NCBI GenBank assembly: GCA_019359035.1
Contig: JAHHIC010000048.1
Coordinates: 62,001 to 126,000 of the forward strand
Direction of reading: 5' to 3'
DNA: 64,000 nt
Source of the DNA: Scytonematopsis contorta HA4267-MV1
GTDB taxonomy: Bacteria; Cyanobacteriota; Cyanobacteriia; Cyanobacteriales; Nostocaceae
Shown: positions 37,893 to 45,529 of the stretch, one piece after another
Layout of the letters: every line of letters starts with the position of its first letter
Position numbering within the stretch: the first letter of the stretch is position 1
Made by a program: the position numbers and the translations under genes
Notes under the pieces: model-generated
The model's input: only the letters and a program-made list of their open reading frames with translations
Database searches by the model: none
What the model was told of the DNA's origin: nothing

Positions 37893-38911
37893 TATACGAC
37901 TCCTTCAATATCAATAGGTAGACATAAATTACATCCAACTTTCTTTAAGCTAAATCCTTCCTGAGGGAACCATTCATCCGACCAAGAAGACCAATTTTTT
38001 GACAAAGATTGGGGAAAAACATATACAGTACCGGGAGGAACAGCATAACGTCCGCGACTCATGCGTCCGCTTCCGTTTTTGTTTGTATTGTTTTCTCCAT
38101 CTCCCAAACGATAGCGATAGGGAATTGGTCTGTCAGTTAGCATTAATGGACGTTGTTTAGGAAAATCTGGATGTTTGGGGTAGCGGTAAGAAAGTTGATT
38201 TGACCCCCAAAGTCCGGGTGTAATTAAAGCGCAACTTTTCTCGATTGGTTTAGCTAAAAGTTCGTAGATACAGCTATCTTCAAGAATTGAAAGGGAGGTA
38301 ATTTCGACAAGATGATTTTCACCACCAAATCGATACCAACCTTCGGGTAATTCGTGAGTTGAAAGGTAAACTAAACATGTGTCATCCTCCATTTTGACGG
38401 CATTTTCTAGGAATAAACCATCTTCTGGTAAGGTGCAACGTTCGTCTTCTTTTGTGCGAGGATGTAAAATTGGGACAAATTCCCAAGGTGACTTACGAAC
38501 TGCTTCATTCTTCTTCAAGCTAGTTGCAGAATCATTCCAATAATTAATATTTTGCCAGCGATATGCTGGTTCGATATCTTTTTTTTCTCGCAACCATTTT
38601 CCGCGAGAAAGTTTCCACTCATCTACAGTTTCGTCCCCAATAATTTTAATCCAAGGAATGGGAACGTAAAAGTCATCTGGCTTATCGCATTCAGCCCAAA
38701 AAGGACCAGCAACATGTAAATTACATCTTAATTCTTCTTGAGTAGTAAAAGGCTTGACTTTGTTAGAACTAAAAAATAGTCCAGCTAAAGTAGCAGCTTC
38801 CGGTGGAAATTTACTACCCGAACGTCCGACAAGATTTTCTGGTGAAAGAAAACCTCCTGCACTACCGTACATTAAGCCTAAGGGATGGATTAAAATTATA
38901 AATTTAAACAT
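37892..38911 (-). CDS. cmr3: Type III-B protein Cmr3 (Cas5-like)
   Basis: 339 aa. The N-terminus IILIHPLGLMYGSAGGFLSP, the GLWGSNQLSY turn and the Gly-rich RGRYAVPPGTVYVF are those of Cmr3, which holds the 5' handle of crRNA against Cas10. It lies between cmr2 and cmr4 with a one-base overlap to cmr4. A GGGAGTAGGGAATAGG-type repeat lies just upstream (38912-38955). Confidence 0.88.
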   Translation of the reverse strand: MFKFIILIHPLGLMYGSAGGFLSPENLVGRSGSKFPPEAATLAGLFFSSNKVKPFTTQEELRCNLHVAGPFWAECDKPDDFYVPIPWIKIIGDETVDEWKLSRGKWLREKKDIEPAYRWQNINYWNDSATSLKKNEAVRKSPWEFVPILHPRTKEDERCTLPEDGLFLENAVKMEDDTCLVYLSTHELPEGWYRFGGENHLVEITSLSILEDSCIYELLAKPIEKSCALITPGLWGSNQLSYRYPKHPDFPKQRPLMLTDRPIPYRYRLGDGENNTNKNGSGRMSRGRYAVPPGTVYVFPQSLSKNWSSWSDEWFPQEGFSLKKVGCNLCLPIDIEGVV

Positions 38912-38984
38912 AAAAGAGGGAGTGGGGAGTAGGGAGTAGGGAATAGGGAATAGGATTAACTAAATAAAACCCAAAAAAGTCTTG

Positions 38985-40598
38985 CTAATTTGCTAAATGC
39001 CAGCCAATATTGATTAAGCCGCATATCCAATCTATAATTTGCTGTCCTTCTGTGCTGCCGACTATTTTTTGAGCGTGTTTTGATATATAATTGCTGGAGA
39101 TATTGTTGTCGGATTTTTTCTGATTAAAGTAAGCATCATATAAATATAAAGCGATATTTTCGTTAATATGTTCTTTTTTCGCATTACTGGGAATAGCGTG
39201 TCTGGCTTTTAATTGTGCTAAATCATTATAAATATGACCCCAATTAGCTTGTTCTCCCCAACCTTTACCGTCGCGGTCTTGATATTGTTTGATTATACGT
39301 AAATATTCCCAAGGACATGTCCACTGTATATATTGACCGCTATTAAATAAAACCCGAATTGTCGTGCGCTCGCGACCTAATTTTTTGGCTTTTTTCTCGG
39401 CTTCTCGACAATGTTGTAATATGTCTCTTTGGGGTACGCTAGAACCAGCCCAAACAAACCCGACGCTTAAGTTAATTTCCTGACCGTGTTCTTGCCATTT
39501 TTTTGGTAATTCTATTAACCATTCTAAGGCTTTTAATGGTGGCATTTGTTGATGAGAGTCGGGACTGTAAATTACGCCTAAAAAATCATCACCTCCAGCA
39601 TAGATTATCTTACCCAAATCACTCGGAAATTTTTGAGAAAAATTATTTCCCCACTGACGTATTGCGTCGCTAAATTCTTTAATTCCCTCATCACCGCATT
39701 CTTCAGAAATCTTTTTAATTGTATCGCCAACTTTATCTCCATCTCCCATAAACCAACCCGTCCATAGTCCTTGACCGTCGGGGGTTTTGCGGCTTACGTC
39801 GGTAAATCCTTCTGAGAAAACGTAGATACCTTGAGTTTGCATCCCGATTTTATTTGCAATATAATCGCGAGTTACTAAGCGTTTAACTAATTCGGGAATG
39901 CTTAATCGCTCTTGGGGACTAAGAAATTTACCTTCTACTTGAGTATTTGCTGGTATTTCTTGAATTTGTGGTAGGTCGGATTCTCTATTTATATCCAACG
40001 CATAAGCAAGACGTTGGTAAAAATTTTCTAATTCTTTTTTCTCTTCTTTGCTTAATTGATTTCCGGGGTGAGAGTTGAGCTTTCCTAAATTTGGCCAAGC
40101 AATAGCATCGGTTCCAGTCAAACTCGAACTTTCACCAGTCCAGTTAATTCCCGTCCAGTCGCGACGCAATTTACGTGTTTCTAAATCTTGCATTGCTGCT
40201 GAGGGAGATTCTCCATGTCCCCAAAATACCTCCCAACAGTACATTTGCCATCGCAACCATTCTTTTTCCCAGTAATATTGGTCTTTTGCTGGTATCTTTT
40301 TTTCTATCCACAGCCGACACTCTTCTAATATCCCTTTCCACGTGTACTGTAAGGTTTTAGTTACATCATCTCGTGTAAATTCTCCTTTAATTAAAATGCG
40401 GTTTGGCATCCCTTGCTGGACATTAATTAATCCTGGAGAGATGACGTCTTCGACAGTATTAGTATTATTTGCAACTGCTACTAATTCATAGGTTATATAG
40501 GAGAGAATTAAAGAAGCACCAAATAAGTCTCTCAGTTTGCGCGATTTTTCAATAAAACCCTGGACTGGGGCGAAACTAATGGCTGTATATATAGTCAT
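38985..40598 (-). CDS. cmr2: Cas10/Cmr2 without HD nuclease domain
   Basis: 537 aa, versus about 870 for Cmr2 of P. furiosus. The protein begins directly with the D1 part (ISFAPVQGFIEKSRKLRDLF), so the usual ~200-residue N-terminal HD domain is missing. The Palm site GDGDKVGDTI and the cyclase motif YAGGDDFLG are intact. Cas10 is the large subunit that, on target RNA binding, makes cyclic oligoadenylates. DNA cutting by HD should be absent here. It is the first cmr gene after the CRISPR array. Confidence 0.92.
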   Translation of the reverse strand: MTIYTAISFAPVQGFIEKSRKLRDLFGASLILSYITYELVAVANNTNTVEDVISPGLINVQQGMPNRILIKGEFTRDDVTKTLQYTWKGILEECRLWIEKKIPAKDQYYWEKEWLRWQMYCWEVFWGHGESPSAAMQDLETRKLRRDWTGINWTGESSSLTGTDAIAWPNLGKLNSHPGNQLSKEEKKELENFYQRLAYALDINRESDLPQIQEIPANTQVEGKFLSPQERLSIPELVKRLVTRDYIANKIGMQTQGIYVFSEGFTDVSRKTPDGQGLWTGWFMGDGDKVGDTIKKISEECGDEGIKEFSDAIRQWGNNFSQKFPSDLGKIIYAGGDDFLGVIYSPDSHQQMPPLKALEWLIELPKKWQEHGQEINLSVGFVWAGSSVPQRDILQHCREAEKKAKKLGRERTTIRVLFNSGQYIQWTCPWEYLRIIKQYQDRDGKGWGEQANWGHIYNDLAQLKARHAIPSNAKKEHINENIALYLYDAYFNQKKSDNNISSNYISKHAQKIVGSTEGQQIIDWICGLINIGWHLAN

Positions 40599-41132
40599 GC
40601 AGTATATCTTAGTGATTAATAATATCAGTATTAAACCTAGGGACGTTACTGCTCTCTATTGTATGATTATTTTTTCGATTTTGTCTTTAAATTGAAAATA
40701 CTGAGATTTTTTAATGCTTAGGCTGGGATAAATTAATTTGAGGGCTGTTGGCTTTTTTTGCAAAAAATAAAGATATTTTCTTTTTTGTTGACAAATATAG
40801 TTTTCTCTGTATGCCTAATATAGATGGATGTAATAGATGTTGATTTAAGAAGTTAGGGAAAATAAATTACCCCAAACTCTAGCTAGTTCGGGTTAGTAAC
40901 AGCGTAATGCAGCATAAATTTATATGTTGCTACTGTTTGATATTTTTATTTTGGTGTTTGTTGTTAGTTATGAAATTTATTCTTTAAAATTTAGAGATGA
41001 TTATCTTAAAAGCTTTGCCATAACTTTGTAGCTGAATGTGAAGAATAACAAGCTAACTAAATAAATTAATCCTGTACTCACCAAAAATTGTAATTTAATA
41101 ATTCTATTCAGATTAGAAAAAATAATCGTGGC
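40599..41132 (-). promoter_or_regulatory. AT-rich gap between array and cmr operon
   Basis: 534 bases without a gene on either strand. Very AT-rich with several TTGACA-like and TATAAT-like strings; on the minus strand it must hold the cmr promoter unless the operon is read through from the array. No strong hairpin terminator was seen. Confidence 0.5.
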
Positions 41133-41168
41133 TAAACCATTAATTTATTGTCCCCAAATGTTGAGGAC
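41133..41168. repeat. Decayed tenth CRISPR repeat
   Basis: 36 bases resembling the array repeat (CCATTAATTTATTGTCCCC, ending GAGGAC), about 22 of 36 identical without gaps and more with one shift. It is separated from the first proper repeat by exactly 36 bases (41169-41204), a spacer length. Confidence 0.6.
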
Positions 41169-41204
41169 AATAAAGCAACGATTACTCAACTGTATGACCT
41201 GTGA

Positions 41205-41831
41205 GCTTCCATTGAATTTATTTCCCCAATATTTGGAGACAATATACAGGAGCAGTATTCATCGGGCTTGGTAAGTTTCCATTGAATTTATTTCCCCAAT
41301 ATTTGGAGACTTCACAACACAAAACAGTTCAGCAGTTTGCTCAAGCTGGTTAGTTTCCATTGAATTTATTTCCCCAATATTTGGAGACTTGTTAATCTCG
41401 ACAACAAAGACAAAAACATAATTGTTTCCATTGAATTTATTTCCCCAATATTTGGAGACTAACGCGGCTGTAAGAACGTTTATCTTAGTAATACCAAGTT
41501 TCCATTGAATTTATTTCCCCAATATTTGGAGACGTGGAAAAAAAACTAGGGTATATCTTCTAAACTATGGCGTTTCCATTGAATTTATTTCCCCAATATT
41601 TGGAGACTTTGTGCGCTGGGAAAAGGAAGGGGGAGCATCGGGTATGTTTCCATTGAATTTATTTCCCCAATATTTGGAGACCCAAATTACAAGATGGAAG
41701 AATTCGATGAGTTGTTAGAGTTTCCATTGAATTTATTTCCCCAATATTTGGAGACGAGACTAAACGTAATTTACGATTTGTGGGAATTCAAAAACGTTTC
41801 CATTGAATTTATTTCCCCAATATTTGGAGAC
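41205..41831 (-). CRISPR. CRISPR array, 9 repeats of 36 bp and 8 spacers
   Basis: Repeats start at 41205, 41275, 41353, 41424, 41498, 41572, 41646, 41720 and 41796. Plus-strand form begins GTTTCCATTGAATTTATTTC and ends CCAATATTTGGAGAC. The first copy has one change (T2 to C); the others are identical. Spacers are 34-42 bases. On the minus strand the repeat ends AATGGAAAC, like type III 5'-handle sequences, has a CCAAATATTGG hairpin, and the decayed repeat is at the far end, so transcription runs right to left from the leader next to cas2. Confidence 0.98.
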
Positions 41832-42017
41832 CCCTCCATTTTAAACCCTGACCATACAAGGAGTCTAGAGGTAGTTTGCGAGGGATAAGATTTTTTTGCC
41901 AAAAAGCCGACCAAAAAGCGAATATAAAACCTCTGAAAAGCTTACATAGTAAGGCGACGAGGGATAAAACGAGAAAATAGGTGTTCCAGCGATTGTTCTT
42001 ATCCCTCGCAATTGCTC
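41832..42017 (-). promoter_or_regulatory. CRISPR leader with GAGGGATAA triplet
   Basis: 186 bases between cas2 and the last repeat. TTGCGAGGGATAAG (41876-41889) is repeated as a perfect inverse at 41998-42011, and a third partial copy CGAGGGATAA is at 41958. Runs of T and A in between. Location and repeat orientation make it the leader with the array promoter and the spacer-integration signal. Confidence 0.8.
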
Positions 42018-42296
42018 CTAAATAATTATTGAATCAGGAGCTTTAATAATAGGAAGACCGCCCCAAACTTCAATTTGCTTTAGAGTATGACCGGATAAAG
42101 GATAAAAGCGTAGGTTATCTTCATCTAAATTGATGACTTTTTTTAAGCATTTGCGAAGTTCCAGATATTTGGATGCGGTCAACATACATTCAAATACGCT
42201 ATATTGAACTCTTTGCCCATAACCTTCTAATAAATCTGAAGTTTTTTTACGTCGTTTATCGCAAGGAATATCATAAGCTACAACATATAATAACAT
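42018..42296 (-). CDS. cas2: CRISPR adaptation endonuclease Cas2
   Basis: 92 aa. The N-terminal LLYVVAYDIPCDKRRKK has the key Asp; YSVFECMLT and FYPLSGHTLKQIEVWG complete the ferredoxin fold. With Cas1 it integrates new spacers at the leader end. It lies six bases after cas1. Confidence 0.96.
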   Translation of the reverse strand: MLLYVVAYDIPCDKRRKKTSDLLEGYGQRVQYSVFECMLTASKYLELRKCLKKVINLDEDNLRFYPLSGHTLKQIEVWGGLPIIKAPDSIII

Positions 42297-42302
42297 ATAA
42301 AC

Positions 42303-43295
42303 TTAGCGGATTTGATAAGGATTGTAAGCACGACTTGGCTGATAAACAAATTGCTTATAAGCTCTAACTTGAGTTGTCAAAATATCCCAGCGAGGCTGTT
42401 TTTCTTCAGAATTAATTTGTACTTCCTCATTCATACGAATTAAAAAAGCATTGAGAAACTTTTTACGTCCGCTATCATTTAGAAAACAACCTCCATCGCG
42501 ATACTCAAAATCATTCTGCGCGTCCATGACATTTTTATTTACTAAATAAAACACTAAAGAATCAACTATAGGAGCGCGCAGTTCTTCAATTAAATCTGAC
42601 GCTAGTGCTGCGTGTCCGTCGTGACCTTGATGTAAGCAAGCATAATAAGGGTCAAGCCCTTGTAATTCAATCAAAGCCAGCAAATGGTTCCATAACAATT
42701 GGTAGCCAAAACTTAACATCGCATTTACGGGATTACCTGGAGGACGGCGACTGCGACCACCAAATACGAAATTGGGATTGGTCAAACATTCGCTAAATCC
42801 TGAAAAATACTGTACCGCACCCGCACCCTCAAAACCCATCAACTGATCCAAACTCTCAGCTTTTTTAGCTTCCTCAGCAAAATAATCCAAACTTTGGAGT
42901 ACTTTATCCAAAACATCCGAATCTACACGTTTTTTCTGACGTCGCAATAGCACTCGACAATTTTTCAACTTCGCGCAAACTATCCTCTGCGCTGTCACCA
43001 ATCTATCAACCACATCCAATTGTTGTTGATAGCGCGATAGTTGCCGATAACTGCGCGCTATTGGTAAAATCCTTCCATAGCAATAACCCATCCGCGACAA
43101 ATAAGCGATTGCAATATCCTGAAATAAACAAGCGCGAATAGCTTGAGTAGTCATCTGCGACGAACCAAAAATCAAAACCTGCTCTAACAAAGGTAACTGT
43201 ACCTCCGATAAAACCTTATCCTTTTGTTTAATCACCAAAGCTTCCTGCTGAAGCGTCACATAGCAATACTGTGCAGAAACATAAAGAGTTTTCAT
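42303..43295 (-). CDS. cas1: CRISPR integrase Cas1
   Basis: 330 aa. Catalytic residues visible: Glu in GFEGAGAVQYF, His in ACLHQGHDG and Asp in ASDLIEELRAP. The N-terminal beta domain starts TLYVSAQYCYVTLQQE. There is no reverse-transcriptase fusion. It forms the first gene of the minus-strand cas1-cas2-leader-array-cmr series. Confidence 0.96.
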   Translation of the reverse strand: MKTLYVSAQYCYVTLQQEALVIKQKDKVLSEVQLPLLEQVLIFGSSQMTTQAIRACLFQDIAIAYLSRMGYCYGRILPIARSYRQLSRYQQQLDVVDRLVTAQRIVCAKLKNCRVLLRRQKKRVDSDVLDKVLQSLDYFAEEAKKAESLDQLMGFEGAGAVQYFSGFSECLTNPNFVFGGRSRRPPGNPVNAMLSFGYQLLWNHLLALIELQGLDPYYACLHQGHDGHAALASDLIEELRAPIVDSLVFYLVNKNVMDAQNDFEYRDGGCFLNDSGRKKFLNAFLIRMNEEVQINSEEKQPRWDILTTQVRAYKQFVYQPSRAYNPYQIR

Positions 43296-43710
43296 GAATT
43301 ACAAATTATCAATAATGAATTATCAATTGTCGGATAGAGTTTTATCTAGTTTTGACTACAAACAAAATTACAACTCTTCCCGTCTCGAAAATTTTCAATT
43401 TTGCGCTCCACCCGGAAAGAAAACACATCTCTCCCCTTAGATGTTTTCAACAAACTAAAAACGTGCTCGTGCTCTAATTTAGTCCTGACGTAAGGACTAA
43501 AGTCCTCACTACAAACATAAGATACTCTTGTTTGCGGTCAACATGCTCGTAAAAGAAAATATTCTCTTGAATACGGACAAAATCGCTGATAAAGCAATTA
43601 CATCAGAATTAGCCGTAGATAACAAACAATTATGGGCAATATTTTTTGTTTCTTGGCAATAAGTAGTATCATATATTACGTTAAATATAAAAACCAATTT
43701 GCAGTCATAA
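43296..43710. promoter_or_regulatory. Divergent promoter region of cas1 and the WYL regulator
   Basis: 415 bases without a gene. It contains a small palindromic repeat, TTTAGTCCTGACGTAAGGACT followed by AAAGTCCTCAC, near 43480-43510, of the CTAAAG hairpin type seen elsewhere in the window. Both flanking promoters should lie here. Confidence 0.5.
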
Positions 43711-44889
43711 ATGCATCGTTACGCCGAACATCAAAGCTTTGAGCGCTTGCTACTCTTAATCGCAACCATTCTTCAATATCCTGGTGTTGGTTGTCCCGAC
43801 CCCATGAACCCAAAACAAAACTCCCCAGATAAGCACCACGATGCAATTGATGAAGTACGACTGCGTTTTTTAGAAGTAGCAGCAGAATTCAAAGTAGACC
43901 TACCCATAGGCTACCCTTCCACTCCCACCCTGCGTAAAGACTTAGAGACACTGCGTAAATACGGAATTCTCGACAAGCGCATGTATCGCTGGGGTTATTA
44001 TCTCGGTACAGGAGCCATGTCCCTAGACGAATTTAAAGTAGCAATTAATGCCTTAGACTCCCAAGCCAAATTTCAAGGTGACCCACAAATCAGACGCATT
44101 CACGAAACCCTCACCCAGCGATTGCGAGGTTTAGATTTAGAATTAGGTGGCGTATTTTTTTACCCCATTCGTCAATATCTGAACAAAGCAATAGTTTATA
44201 CAGACCCAGAAGAAATGATTGCACTGGGTAAAAACCGCGATAACCTCTTTCATCAACTATCGAAACTCGAAAAAGCCATAATTTCGGGACAAGCTATCGA
44301 AATATCTCGCAGTAGCAATCCCTACACTAATACTCACATCGGACTACAGCGAGTCTATCCGCTACAACTAATTTACAATGACATCGCTTGGTATCTACTT
44401 TACGAATATACTCACAACAAACATTTAGCTATCGGTAGACTCAATCGTTTCCGTAACTATTGCCGAATTATAGAAGACAGCGAACGCGGTGTATCATTAC
44501 AGCGCGAAAGTTTAGCCAAAGCTTACCAACTCCTAGAAAATGGTTGGGGTTTATTTTTAGGGGAAGTGGAAGCACAACAGCAAGAACTAGAAGGAAACTT
44601 AGAATTTGTCACCGTCAAAGTTCGCTTCTTTCCTCCCGTCACAAAATTTATTATAGAAGGCGAACGTCGCCATCTCAAACAAAAAATTACCCTCGGTCCC
44701 AGCAACGAAACAACAGGTGAACCAAGCCATGTTGACTATATTGTCCCCCTACCGCCACGTTCCTTAAACGAATTTATGCTTTGGGTCTACCGTCATCTCG
44801 AAAACGCTCAAATAATTTACCCAAGAGAATTAGTCGAAAAACACTATCAAGCCGCAATCGCTTTGATTCAACGCTATCAAAAAAAATAA
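43711..44889 (+). CDS. WYL-domain transcriptional regulator next to the CRISPR locus
   Basis: 392 aa. The N-terminal part (residues 1-95) is a helix-turn-helix (LDKRMYRWG after TPTLRKDLETLRKYGIL). The middle is a WYL domain (RVYPLQLIYNDIAWYLLYEY; H-x-ALGRL-like HLAIGRLNRF) and the C-terminus a WCX-type region (FFPPVTKFIIEGERRHLKQ). WYL regulators often sit beside cyanobacterial CRISPR loci and control their leader or cas promoters, with the WYL fold sensing nucleic acid or nucleotide ligands. It is divergent from cas1, so control of that promoter is likely. Confidence 0.85.
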   Translation: MHRYAEHQSFERLLLLIATILQYPGVGCPDPMNPKQNSPDKHHDAIDEVRLRFLEVAAEFKVDLPIGYPSTPTLRKDLETLRKYGILDKRMYRWGYYLGTGAMSLDEFKVAINALDSQAKFQGDPQIRRIHETLTQRLRGLDLELGGVFFYPIRQYLNKAIVYTDPEEMIALGKNRDNLFHQLSKLEKAIISGQAIEISRSSNPYTNTHIGLQRVYPLQLIYNDIAWYLLYEYTHNKHLAIGRLNRFRNYCRIIEDSERGVSLQRESLAKAYQLLENGWGLFLGEVEAQQQELEGNLEFVTVKVRFFPPVTKFIIEGERRHLKQKITLGPSNETTGEPSHVDYIVPLPPRSLNEFMLWVYRHLENAQIIYPRELVEKHYQAAIALIQRYQKK

Positions 44890-45096
44890 ACAATTTCCCC
44901 TTTGTATTTTACCACCAGAAACTAAGAAGCCTATTGAGAATAGTGTCAGTAAAGCTTCTGGCATAAAACACCACTGCTAATCATCAGCCTTAAGGAGAAT
45001 GTAATTCAACTCCCCAATAAATCTGTCAATAAATCTGTCAATCAAAATTATAAATCAGTTGCCGAATTTACAGGAGAGTATAGTATCTCCAATTAT

Positions 45097-45348
45097 ATGT
45101 CTAGTACTAAATGTACCACATTTATTCGTCGTCAACCAATAACCCTGCAAATTGCTGCAGAAGAACTAGTAAAAGTTTTAGGGAGACCTGGTGTCAAAGA
45201 GAAAAGCTTGGTTGCTGTAGAGTACTTTTGGAAAGCTAAAGAAGCGGTAGTGATTACTGTTTTTGAAAATCGAATACTCAGGGGTATTGGTTATTGGGAT
45301 AGTCCCAAAGACTACTCCAATCAGGATAGAATTCCCACTGAGGTTTAA
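45097..45348 (+). CDS. Small hypothetical protein
   Basis: 83 aa, ATG start, AGGAG 21 bases upstream (rather distant). The sequence TTFIRRQPITLQIAAEELVK and EAVVITVFENRILRGIGYWD looks like a folded alpha-beta protein rather than a shadow frame, but no family was recognised. It lies between the WYL regulator and the HEAT protein, in the same direction as both. Confidence 0.5.
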   Translation: MSSTKCTTFIRRQPITLQIAAEELVKVLGRPGVKEKSLVAVEYFWKAKEAVVITVFENRILRGIGYWDSPKDYSNQDRIPTEV

Positions 45349-45529
45349 CGATGAAAAAAACGCCCAAATAAAAGTGTCTTCTGATTGCATTGTATCTCGC
45401 TTTGTAGTTGGGGGTGACCTCGCACTATTGCGTAGTGCGGAATGAGTTAGTAAAATCAGAGTATATCTATATACGTAATGTTTATAATAATCCGTCAGTA
45501 ATCATTATTCTAAATCCTAGTTACCCAGT

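Noticed and set aside
41694-41888. A 64-aa open frame across the last repeats
   Set aside because: It is made of CRISPR repeats and spacers and is not a gene.
33073-43295. Type III-A or III-D instead of III-B
   Set aside because: Cmr3, Cmr4 and Cmr5 motifs and gene order fit III-B; no Csm-type small subunit or Csx10 was seen.
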